The notes under the pieces are model-generated. The model did no database searches and had not been told where the DNA came from. It saw nothing but the letters and a program-made list of their open reading frames with translations. From NCBI GenBank assembly GCA_011043895.1, contig DRBZ01000027.1:1-12655 (forward strand): 12,655 nt of DNA, read 5' to 3'. Below are positions 7,061 to 12,655 of this stretch, one piece after another. The first letter of the stretch is position 1. The number at the start of each line of letters is the position of its first letter. The position numbers and the translations under genes are program-made. The DNA comes from Candidatus Cloacimonadota bacterium (GTDB lineage Bacteria; Cloacimonadota; Cloacimonadia; JGIOTU-2).

Positions 7061-7090
7061 AAAGCCCACAGTAATGTGTGGGCTTTTTTT
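7061..7090. terminator. Hairpin between the aminotransferase gene and folP
   Basis: AAAGCCCACA (7061-7070) and TGTGGGCTTT (7077-7086) form a perfect 10-bp stem around a 6-base loop. On the minus strand, the coding direction, it starts about 18 bases after the aminotransferase stop and is followed by the moderately U-rich TTTATTTATAGG, so it can act as terminator or attenuator. In the plus direction the U-run is longer (to 7090), so it may also block antisense transcription. Only 16 bases lie between the stem and the folP ATG. Confidence 0.8.
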
Positions 7091-7104
7091 CTATTATTTT
7101 ACAT

Positions 7105-8319
7105 TTATTTTGCATGTGCTTTAATAACATTTGCTAGACGCTTAACACCTTCAACGATCTGATCTTCACTGGCATAAGAGAAATTAATCCTCATTGCGTC
7201 ATGACCAGAGTCGTCACAATGGAACGCAGAACCTATTACATAGGCTACATTTTGCTCAACTGCTTTATAGAACATCTCGTCAGTGTCTATATTCATATGT
7301 GCCGGCACGCGCACAAAAAGGAACAATCCACCTTCAGGTTTTGTCCAGGTTACACCTTCGGGCATATATTTCTCAAAAGCATCCAGCATTATATCACGCT
7401 TCCTGCGGTACATATTCTTTATATTTTCAATATTTTCTTCAAGATATCCTTTTTCCATAAAACGACCAACAATACGTTGTGAGAATGTTGGCGGACAAAG
7501 ATCTGTCGCCTGTTTTGCTATGACGAGCTTATGAATGATCTCAGCCGGTGCCTGTACCCATCCAAGGCGGAAGCCCGGAGCAAAGATCTTAGAAAATGTG
7601 CCGAGAAGAATTACTCTTCCTTCGTCGTCAAGACTGTATATAGTAGGAACAGGTTCACCTTCAAATCTTAGTTCTCTATATGGACTATCTTCTAAAATAA
7701 GAAGATCATATTCACTTGCTATTCTGAGAATTTCCAATCTTCGTTTATGTGTCATTGTCATTCCTGCAGGATTCTGGAAATCCGGAACAATATAGATGAA
7801 TTTTGGTTTATTACCACTATCACAAAGGATTTTTAACTCTTGCTCAAGAAGCTCTGCGCTCTTCCCTTCCTCATCATGCGGCACACCAATCATCTCTGCA
7901 CCATATGCATTAAAGGCTCCTAATCCTCCCACATAGGAAGGAAGTTCGACAATAATCGGATCGCCCGGATCAATAAAAATCTTAGCTGTCAGGTCAAGTC
8001 CCTGCTGGGATGATGTTACAACAAGCAGATTCTCATCCTTAATATCCATCCCGTTCCTACGAGCATGTTTGAGAAGTTCTTTTCGAAGAATTGGATCGCC
8101 TTCTGTAGAACTATATTGCAGTGCAATCTTTCCTTCTTTGTCCATCACCTCGTCCACCACTTCCTTAACTTTCTCTATCGGGAATGATTCCGGTGATGGA
8201 AGCCCTCCTGCAAAAGATATAATCTCCGGTTTGGCTGTTAGTTTCAAAAGTTCCCTGATTACAGATTTTTTCATACGTTTTGAATTTATAGAAAAGAGTT
8301 CTTCAAAATTTACTGGCAT
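7105..8319 (-). CDS. Class I PLP-dependent aminotransferase (LysN/2-aminoadipate-like)
   Basis: This is a fold-type I aminotransferase of the cytosol that moves an amino group between an amino acid and a 2-oxo acid through pyridoxal phosphate. Numbered from the chosen ATG (404 residues): IISFAGGLPSPESFP (substrate-side loop) is at 34-48, YSSTEGDPILR at 69-79, and TSSQQGLDL (phosphate loop) at 102-110. Then come PDFQNPAG (Asn 183), LEDSPYRELRF (Asp 211, Tyr 214), and the Schiff-base lysine in GTFSKIFAPGFRLGW (Lys 244, Arg 251). This motif style matches the LysN and MocR-without-HTH group, which covers 2-aminoadipate, aromatic and branched-chain substrates, so I do not name a substrate. A GTG at 8325 lies inside the AAGGAG ribosome site; the ATG at 8319 sits five bases after it and is the better start. 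It lies upstream of folP, behind a hairpin. Confidence 0.9.
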   Translation of the reverse strand: MPVNFEELFSINSKRMKKSVIRELLKLTAKPEIISFAGGLPSPESFPIEKVKEVVDEVMDKEGKIALQYSSTEGDPILRKELLKHARRNGMDIKDENLLVVTSSQQGLDLTAKIFIDPGDPIIVELPSYVGGLGAFNAYGAEMIGVPHDEEGKSAELLEQELKILCDSGNKPKFIYIVPDFQNPAGMTMTHKRRLEILRIASEYDLLILEDSPYRELRFEGEPVPTIYSLDDEGRVILLGTFSKIFAPGFRLGWVQAPAEIIHKLVIAKQATDLCPPTFSQRIVGRFMEKGYLEENIENIKNMYRRKRDIMLDAFEKYMPEGVTWTKPEGGLFLFVRVPAHMNIDTDEMFYKAVEQNVAYVIGSAFHCDDSGHDAMRINFSYASEDQIVEGVKRLANVIKAHAK

Positions 8320-8349
8320 AGTCACTCCTTGGTTTGATTTTTTTTAATA

Positions 8350-8378
8350 TTCACCGCAATTATTCGAATTACTGTCAA
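8350..8378 (-). promoter_or_regulatory. Candidate promoter for the aminotransferase gene
   Basis: On the minus strand a perfect TTGACA (8378-8373) lies 53 bases before the ATG. The hexamer at 17-base spacing is GGTGAA. A more AT-rich GAATAT occurs at 20-base spacing, so the -10 is unsettled. The 8320-8500 region holds no gene and serves two divergent promoters. Confidence 0.3.
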
Positions 8379-8442
8379 GTAAAATTCTTTGTAGTTATTA
8401 ATAATGTATCTAATTATGTAACAAAAACAAGAAACAAGTCTA

Positions 8443-8471
8443 TTGACATGATTTTACCTATCACAAATATA
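8443..8471 (+). promoter_or_regulatory. Candidate promoter for the nitroreductase gene
   Basis: TTGACA at 8443-8448 is followed after 17 bases by AATATA (8466-8471), an acceptable but not strong -10 box. The chosen start codon lies 29 bases after it. The -35 match is perfect. Confidence 0.45.
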
Positions 8472-8500
8472 GAATTTATTAATTACACAGGATGAATATA

Positions 8501-9199
8501 ATGAAAATCAAACTTATTATAACGTTAGCTATATTGCTTTCATTTTCAACAATATATGCTAATAATTCGACTGAAATTACACTTCCCGATCCGTCGTATG
8601 AAAGCTCATTTTCAATTGAAAAGGCTTTGTATGAAAGGCGCTCAATTCGTTCGTATGATAATACAACATCTCTTGCATTACAGGAAATCTCTCAACTCCT
8701 GTGGGCTGCATATGGAGTAACAAAGCCATATGAGAAGCCTGTATTTCTTCGTGGTGGACTTAAAACCGCTCCATCAGCAGGAGCTTTGTACCCACTCGAA
8801 ATCTATCTTGTTGCGTGGAATGTTGATGAGTTAGAAGCAGGAATTTACAAATATTTCCCCGAGAACCATTCACTGATATTAACCATTGAAGGAGATAAGA
8901 AAAATCAACTAAGCTCAGCAGCATGGAACCAAACATGGATGGAGGGTGCTGCGAGTGCAATTGTTTATTCAGCAGTATATTCTCGAACCACAGACAAGTA
9001 TGGGAGTCGAGGACAAGACCGATATGTATGTATGGACCTTGGTCATTCAGCACAAAATGTATATCTTCAAGGCGTAGCACTTGGCATAGGAACCTGTGCT
9101 GTAGGAGCGTTTAATGATAAGGCAATAAAAAAATTACTCACATTACCTGATGAAGAAACACCGCTCTATATCATGCCCATTGGAAAAATCAAGGAATAA
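8501..9199 (+). CDS. Secreted SagB-type nitroreductase family protein
   Basis: This is a nitroreductase-fold FMN oxidoreductase of the SagB/ThcOx branch. From the ATG at 8501 it has 232 residues and begins with a clear signal peptide (KIKLIITLAILLSFSTIYA, cleavage near IYA-NN), so the mature protein should be periplasmic or lipid-free secreted. The fold markers follow in order: LYERRSIRSYDN (43-54, FMN phosphate), APSAGALYPLEIYL (90-103, the SagB hallmark), YVCMDLGHSAQNVYLQG (175-191), GIGTCAVGAFND (195-206), and a C-terminal MPIGK. ATG at 8492 is also possible, but AGGA at 8489-8492 overlaps it and is 8 bases from 8501, which also gives the cleaner signal peptide. No cyclodehydratase or precursor peptide is nearby, so an azole-forming role is not supported. 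The substrate is unknown. The stop is two bases from the convergent PAP2 stop. Confidence 0.87.
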   Translation: MKIKLIITLAILLSFSTIYANNSTEITLPDPSYESSFSIEKALYERRSIRSYDNTTSLALQEISQLLWAAYGVTKPYEKPVFLRGGLKTAPSAGALYPLEIYLVAWNVDELEAGIYKYFPENHSLILTIEGDKKNQLSSAAWNQTWMEGAASAIVYSAVYSRTTDKYGSRGQDRYVCMDLGHSAQNVYLQGVALGIGTCAVGAFNDKAIKKLLTLPDEETPLYIMPIGKIKE

Positions 9200-9201
9200 T
9201 T

Positions 9202-10032
9202 CTATTTTTTGAATACTACCTTATAGAATTCTATAGAACCCCATACAAGACAAACAAGACCAATTGCCCATTTCGCTGGTTCTGCAAGTGGATAGTGGGT
9301 ATTGTACCAGAATAGTAAATCAATTGTACATACCAGTAAAATAATACAAAATATTATCTGTACCGGTCGTGAATATCCCCACTTTGTTTTCTTGGCGATC
9401 ACTACTCCTAACCATGCAGAGAGCCAGCCAAGGATTACACCTCCACATACATCCATAGGCCAGTGTACACCCACTGCTATTCTAGAAAATCCAACAATTA
9501 ATCCAAACAGTAATCCAAAAATATATATTACATTTTTCCTGACCGTAAAAGCAATCACTCCCATAAGCGTGACAATCGTTGTTGTATGTCCTGATGGGAA
9601 CGCATGTTTCGTCAAACGTCGTCCAATGATATGAAAGGTGTCATTTTCCAGAACGCCTGCAGGTCGGGGCAGATCGAGGATTCTCTTGAGACTATGCAGA
9701 ATGATCATATAAATAACTGACGCTATGAGCACACTCCATATAATATCCGGTCTTTTCTTAAGAAATGGAAACAACAAAACTGCGGCGACAAGCCCGTCTC
9801 CAAACAAAGTTAAAATAGCCAGAAATCTGTCGCCAGTGATCGTATGCGTTTTATTGAAAAACAAGAAAAGCTGTGTGTTGAATCCCGTCAGGTGTATTAT
9901 ACAAATAAGTACGGCAAAAATGAGAAGGGGTGACCACACCCAGGGATCTTTAAAGGAAGGAGCACATTTTTTCATAACGTGATCTGATCTTTTCAAAATT
10001 TTTTGGCAACGTTTTCTCAATAAATTTGACAT
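9202..10032 (-). CDS. PAP2-family membrane phosphatase
   Basis: This is a multi-spanning type 2 phosphatidic-acid phosphatase, which removes phosphate from lipid phosphates or diphosphates at the periplasmic face of the inner membrane. The three-part active site is intact: KRILDLPRP (116-124, K-x6-RP), FPSGHTT (145-151, PSGH), and SRIAVGVHWPMD (183-194, SR-x5-H-x3-D). The catalytic histidines are 149 and 190. About six to seven hydrophobic helices surround these motifs, and 230-276 add two more. The 276 residues are slightly long for the family because of a basic N-terminal tail. No ribosome site precedes ATG 10032, so Met20 is an alternative start. The substrate could be undecaprenyl diphosphate, phosphatidylglycerol phosphate or a lipid A phosphate, and sequence alone does not decide. 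It is divergent from a GT-C glycosyltransferase, with only 46 bases between them. Confidence 0.9.
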   Translation of the reverse strand: MSNLLRKRCQKILKRSDHVMKKCAPSFKDPWVWSPLLIFAVLICIIHLTGFNTQLFLFFNKTHTITGDRFLAILTLFGDGLVAAVLLFPFLKKRPDIIWSVLIASVIYMIILHSLKRILDLPRPAGVLENDTFHIIGRRLTKHAFPSGHTTTIVTLMGVIAFTVRKNVIYIFGLLFGLIVGFSRIAVGVHWPMDVCGGVILGWLSAWLGVVIAKKTKWGYSRPVQIIFCIILLVCTIDLLFWYNTHYPLAEPAKWAIGLVCLVWGSIEFYKVVFKK

Positions 10033-10054
10033 TCAAATACAAAATCCGTAAGCA
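10026..10054 (+). promoter_or_regulatory. Candidate promoter for the glycosyltransferase gene
   Basis: TTGACA at 10026-10031 overlaps the first codons of the divergent PAP2 gene. TAAGCA lies 17 bases later (10049-10054) and is a weak -10. The spacer between the two genes is only 46 bases, so any promoter for either gene must overlap the other's 5' end. Confidence 0.3.
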
Positions 10055-10078
10055 GCTTTTGAAGAAAAGTAGGTTTAT

Positions 10079-11581
10079 ATGAAAAATTTTGATCGCATTT
10101 CGCTCTCACTCTTTGATATCTTCAAGGATACAACGGCATTGTTCATTCTTGGAATCGGTTTTATCGTCCGCTTTGTTGCAAGCATTTTTGTGACACTTGG
10201 CATTGATGAAGCATACTATGGTGTGTGCTCGTATTTTCCTGGCTGGGGTTATTTCGACCACCCGCCGATTGTGGCTCTTACTGCCGGACTGGGAAGATGG
10301 TTGAGCGGATCATACTCAACGCTGAGTTTGCGTTTTGGTGCAATTCTTCTCTTCGTTGTATCATCGGTTCTCATGTATTACATTGTGAGGAGTCTCTTCA
10401 GCAGAAGAGCGGCGATCTTCTCTCTTCTATTCCTCCATACGATCCCCTATTTCTTTGTCGGAATGGGTGCATTCGTGATCCCGGACAATGCGCTTGGTGT
10501 ATTCTGGCTCATTTTTATTCTCAGTATTATGAAGGTTCAGCAGACTCAAAAGGGAGTTTGGTTTCTTCTTTCGGGTGTGAGTCTTGGCTTTGCGATGCTC
10601 TCGAAATATCATGCGATCCTGCTTCTCGCAAGTACAGGTTTCTGCCTGATCGCTTTTAAGGAATGGCGCAGATATTGGAAAAGTCCGTTTCTCTATATCG
10701 GGCTTTTGTTCGCCGGATTGGTTTTTCTTCCGAATATTCTCTGGAACGCTCAGCACGATTGGATCTCTTATGCGTACCAGTTTGGAAAGGGTGTTGGACG
10801 TCATACTATTTCTTTCACGAAATTCTATCAAGGTGTACTCGTGCAGGCTGCTTACCTTCTTCCGTGGATCATGGTAATTCTTATTATGAGTGTGATAAAA
10901 ACAATAGATAGGAATGATCCCAAATATCGATGGCTGCTTCCTTTTGCACTTCTCCCGATCGGCATTTTTACTTTGATCGGTGCCACACAGCAGATACTTC
11001 CCCATTGGCCTATGCCGGGTTATCTTGCTGCAATAATTCTCACCTCCGGGTGGATGCTCTCATGGAAAAAGCCGGCAATAAAATGGACATTCTGGAGTAC
11101 GGGGATCGTGACTGCTGTGCTCCTCATTATCATTGTTATTCATTCGATTACTGGATTTCTCAACCTGGGTGTCAAAATGGATCTCACACTGGAAGGATAT
11201 GGCTGGAATGAAGTGATCGAGGAGTTAGAAAATAGAGAATTGTTAGAAGAAAACACCTTTCTTTTCACGCATAAATACATTACAGGCGGCGAACTCGGCT
11301 ATGCAGCCAGGAAAAAATATCCTGTCGCAGTTTTTGATAAAAAAAGCGCACACCATTTTGCCTATTGGTCCCCGATGGATTCTCTCATGGGCAGGGACGG
11401 TATTTTTGTCATGCATCCGCGCTATACCACAAGTCCTGAGAAAAGATATTCAGAATATTTTGAAGAAATAGTTCCGCTCAAAGGAGTAATGATCTACCGG
11501 AATGGGAACTATGAGATGACCTATAATTTGTGGCTGTGCAAAAATCTTCAGAAAGCATATCCGCTGGAGTATGGTCCGTAA
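10079..11581 (+). CDS. GT-C family glycosyltransferase (GT39/ArnT-like)
   Basis: This is a 500-residue inner-membrane glycosyltransferase of the PMT/ArnT type, which takes a sugar from a polyprenyl-phosphate donor and puts it on a lipid or protein outside the membrane. The first helix (18-40) is followed by IDEAYY (42-47), the acidic catalytic loop motif. YFDHPPI (58-64) is the second signature of the bacterial ArnT-like group. LSKYHAIL (about 173-180) fits the next conserved loop. About ten more hydrophobic helices extend to residue 365. The last 130 residues are a soluble periplasmic domain with YITGGELGYAARKKYPVAVF. ATG at 10079 follows a weak AGG. By eye the gene is richer in G+C than its neighbours (28 of 60 in the line at 10561 against 19 of 60 at 2281 in gcvT), which could mean recent transfer. 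The acceptor is unknown. Confidence 0.87.
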   Translation: MKNFDRISLSLFDIFKDTTALFILGIGFIVRFVASIFVTLGIDEAYYGVCSYFPGWGYFDHPPIVALTAGLGRWLSGSYSTLSLRFGAILLFVVSSVLMYYIVRSLFSRRAAIFSLLFLHTIPYFFVGMGAFVIPDNALGVFWLIFILSIMKVQQTQKGVWFLLSGVSLGFAMLSKYHAILLLASTGFCLIAFKEWRRYWKSPFLYIGLLFAGLVFLPNILWNAQHDWISYAYQFGKGVGRHTISFTKFYQGVLVQAAYLLPWIMVILIMSVIKTIDRNDPKYRWLLPFALLPIGIFTLIGATQQILPHWPMPGYLAAIILTSGWMLSWKKPAIKWTFWSTGIVTAVLLIIIVIHSITGFLNLGVKMDLTLEGYGWNEVIEELENRELLEENTFLFTHKYITGGELGYAARKKYPVAVFDKKSAHHFAYWSPMDSLMGRDGIFVMHPRYTTSPEKRYSEYFEEIVPLKGVMIYRNGNYEMTYNLWLCKNLQKAYPLEYGP

Positions 11582-11599
11582 AAATAATAGCACACAGAT

Positions 11600-11615
11600 C
11601 CGCCGGTGGGCGGAC
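11600..11615. repeat. Short GC-rich palindrome in an AT-rich spacer
   Basis: TCCGCC-GGTG-GGCGGA makes a perfect 6-bp stem with a 4-base loop, 19 bases after the glycosyltransferase stop. No U-run follows, so it is not a standard terminator. It resembles the dispersed intergenic pieces of the kind CAGATCCGCC...GGCGGACAC found in many copies in some bacterial genomes. I see only one copy here, so repeat status is inferred. Confidence 0.4.
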
Positions 11616-11730
11616 ACGTTTACACCGATTTAACAGAATCCCTCTGATAAATTTCTCATCTATTAACAAAAGACATGTCATTTTCAACTTGATTGGGAAA
11701 CTAGTTTATCAATCAACGTTAGAAGTGCTC

Positions 11731-11756
11731 TGGATTCCTGTTTTCCCAGGAATGAC
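11731..11756. repeat. Intergenic palindromic repeat-like element
   Basis: TGGATTCCTGTTTTCCCAGG continues into AATGACA and contains ATTCCTG (11734-11740) paired with CAGGAAT (11747-11753) around a 6-base loop. This is the pattern of the widespread GGATTCC(C/T)G...C(A/G)GGAATGACA dispersed repeats. The rest of the 11582-11817 spacer holds no gene I can support; a T-rich tract near 11806-11820 has no stem before it. Confidence 0.55.
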
Positions 11757-11817
11757 AATTTCTGTTTGATCAAGTACTATTCTGTAAAAGCAATTTCCTT
11801 CCTTTTGTGTGTTTTTT

Positions 11818-12333
11818 TTATTGGATTGAAATAGTTATAATATTTGAAGGTATTCTAATCCCTAAAGCTTCACTTGAAACCTGCAAGTGTGTGTTGTCCC
11901 ATAATCTCATCCGGATTCCAACAATGAATGATAAATATGGATTAATTCCATGATCAGAATGTTTCGCACCTTCAAGAGTGAAAGACCACTTATGATCTCC
12001 CCATTTCACATATCCCAGTCCAAATCTGTAGCCATAGAAAAATGGACTTTTACTTCCATATATTTTTCTCTCCCATACGACATACCCAAACTGGTGATGC
12101 TTGGAATAACTCCCCAGAAAGATCACACTTTTATCTGAATATTTGAGTTTTTGAGTCACTCCAATTGAAGCCGTATAACAGCCTAATAGTCCAGGTCCAA
12201 CATCCATAGATATCCCCGCCATCATGCCCACTGACTCCTGTAAGCTTTCTGTGATTCCATCTCCCCTGTCATCGGCTGTAATACAAAAGTGCAAAACGAG
12301 AATAAGGATAGTTACAATAATGTATTTTTTCAT
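11818..12333 (-). CDS. Small secreted protein of unknown function
   Basis: I do not recognise this 171-residue protein. Residues 1-20 (KKYIIVTILILVLHFCITA, then DD) form a clean signal peptide, so it should leave the cytosol. The rest alternates short polar and hydrophobic stretches with many aromatic and Gly residues (FLGSYSKHHQFGYVVWE at 72-88, FFYGYRFGLGYVKWGDHKW at 97-115, PYLSFIVGIRMRLW at 131-144). That pattern suits a small beta-barrel or beta-sandwich envelope protein. It does not end in the usual C-terminal Phe of outer-membrane barrels, so this is only a suggestion. ATG at 12333 follows a strong GAGGAGG with about 6 bases spacing, which supports it being a real gene. The leader contains a large inverted repeat. 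A transposase remnant lies just upstream. Confidence 0.65.
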   Translation of the reverse strand: MKKYIIVTILILVLHFCITADDRGDGITESLQESVGMMAGISMDVGPGLLGCYTASIGVTQKLKYSDKSVIFLGSYSKHHQFGYVVWERKIYGSKSPFFYGYRFGLGYVKWGDHKWSFTLEGAKHSDHGINPYLSFIVGIRMRLWDNTHLQVSSEALGIRIPSNIITISIQ

Positions 12334-12350
12334 TATATCCTCCTCTGTAT

Positions 12351-12388
12351 AGGACTTATCACAAGCTCTTCGACTTGTGACAAGTCCT
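12351..12388 (-). repeat. Near-perfect 15-bp inverted repeat before the small secreted protein
   Basis: AGGACTTATCACAAG (12351-12365) and CTTGTGACAAGTCCT (12374-12388) flank an 8-base loop. The single mismatch becomes a G-U pair only in the minus-strand RNA, so it would be an unbroken stem in the leader of the 11818-12333 gene. The stem ends about 17 bases before that gene's ATG, next to its ribosome site. Neither strand has a U-run after it, so it is not a plain intrinsic terminator. It could be an mRNA leader stem, an operator, or part of a mobile-element end. Confidence 0.7.
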
Positions 12389-12430
12389 GATATATTCTCA
12401 ATAAATCTTTATCTGGGTTTCTATTATTAC

Positions 12431-12523
12431 TCAAAAACCCAATTCCTTCTCTATACCTGCCATTGCCTGCAAAGTATGATCGATAAAATCTTCGAGTGTA
12501 AGACTAACCTTGATGTCTAACAT
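12431..12523 (-). CDS. Possible 30-residue ORF overlapping the transposase end
   Basis: An ATG at 12523 opens 30 codons (MLDIKVSLTLEDFIDHTLQA continuing to AGIEKELGF) in another frame than the transposase, overlapping its last 20 bases. The sequence is well-formed and helix-like (LEDFIDHTLQAMAGIEKEL), but no ribosome site stands before the ATG. It may be a tiny gene, a tail reached by frameshifting, the original transposase C-terminus after a frame slip, or chance. Confidence 0.3.
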   Translation of the reverse strand: MLDIKVSLTLEDFIDHTLQAMAGIEKELGF

Positions 12524-12655
12524 TTTTATTATTTTTTTTTATAAAATTTTTCATTGTTTCAAAGGGTCTTTTACCCATGTTTCTGTACCCTCTATGAGGA
12601 CGTTCATAATTGTAGTGATACAGCCATTTATCTAAGTCTTTCTGCAATTCATCCA
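12504..12655 (-). mobile_element. C-terminal end of an IS481/IS3-like transposase (DDE integrase core), cut by the window edge
   Basis: This is the last 49 residues of a DDE transposase that runs off the window. LDKWLYHYNYERPHRGYRNM followed by GKRPFETM matches the end of the retroviral-integrase-like core in IS481-family and related IS3-type enzymes. In that family the third catalytic acid lies shortly before this block, outside the window. The reading frame is open from the window edge to TAG at 12504-12506. The remaining 170 bases to the secreted-protein gene should hold the right end of the element, but I could not identify a terminal repeat with confidence. A weak GGGTTT...AAACCC pair (12415-12440) and the inverted repeat at 12351-12388 are candidates. 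Confidence 0.85.

Noticed and set aside
8501..9199. Azole-peptide biosynthesis cluster around the SagB-like gene
   Set aside because: No cyclodehydratase, YcaO protein, precursor peptide or transporter for one is nearby, and the protein carries a signal peptide.
9222..9235. Perfect 14-base palindrome TATAGAATTCTATA
   Set aside because: It lies inside the PAP2 3' coding region, is AT-rich, and has no U-run or position that suggests a terminator, so chance is likely.
10427..11005. Minus-strand 192-codon ORF inside the glycosyltransferase gene
   Set aside because: Its length comes from the higher G+C content of that gene. The sense frame has clear GT-C motifs and membrane helices, and the antisense product is low-complexity and charged.
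1..12655. CRISPR array, tRNA or rRNA genes
   Set aside because: No regularly spaced repeats were seen, and no tRNA or rRNA signatures were recognised on either strand.

Overview
This window looks like chromosomal DNA from an AT-rich, free-living, Gram-negative-type bacterium that uses the standard bacterial code (TGA is a stop, for example in gcvT and folP). The mix of genes suggests an anaerobe of the FCB group, such as a Cloacimonadota-like lineage: TPR/coiled-coil/membrane GGDEF proteins, an about 400-residue dihydropteroate synthase with an N-terminal extension, CdaA beside FolP, a secreted SagB-type nitroreductase, and an IS481-like element. That placement is an inference from gene style and could not be tested here.

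Layout. Positions 1-1400 (+) hold decayed remains of what look like two tandem TPR-GGDEF genes. They include a one-base frameshift, an in-frame fusion to a second signal peptide, and an out-of-frame GGDEF tail. Positions 1502-3203 (+) carry gcvT and gcvH of the glycine cleavage system, separated by a 220-bp AT-rich spacer and closed by a good terminator. Positions 3268-7044 (-) are a tight operon read folP > cdaA > coaE > MFS transporter, with 1-nt and 8-nt overlaps and then a 15-nt gap. Upstream of it, behind a hairpin, is a class I PLP aminotransferase (7105-8319, -). This gene is divergent from a secreted SagB-like nitroreductase (8501-9199, +). The nitroreductase converges on a PAP2 membrane phosphatase (9202-10032, -), which is itself divergent from a GT-C glycosyltransferase (10079-11581, +). 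The last 1 kb is intergenic repeats, a small secreted protein of unknown function (11818-12333, -), a near-perfect 15-bp inverted repeat, and the 3' end of an IS481/IS3-like transposase that runs off the window.

How the genes fit together. GcvT and GcvH are two of the four glycine cleavage proteins; GcvP and the dihydrolipoyl dehydrogenase are not here. FolP makes the pterin core of the tetrahydrofolate that GcvT uses, CdaA makes c-di-AMP, and CoaE finishes coenzyme A. This places folate, CoA and second-messenger synthesis in one transcription unit, without the usual CdaR and GlmM partners. PAP2 and the GT-C enzyme plausibly act on lipid-phosphate carriers in envelope glycan work. No CRISPR array, tRNA, rRNA or clear phage gene was seen. 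The most noteworthy points are the collapsed GGDEF pair, active-site variants in CdaA (RHQ for RHR), CoaE and FolP, the hairpin right in front of folP, and the inverted repeat with possible frame slip near the insertion element. I did not find an obviously new multi-gene system.
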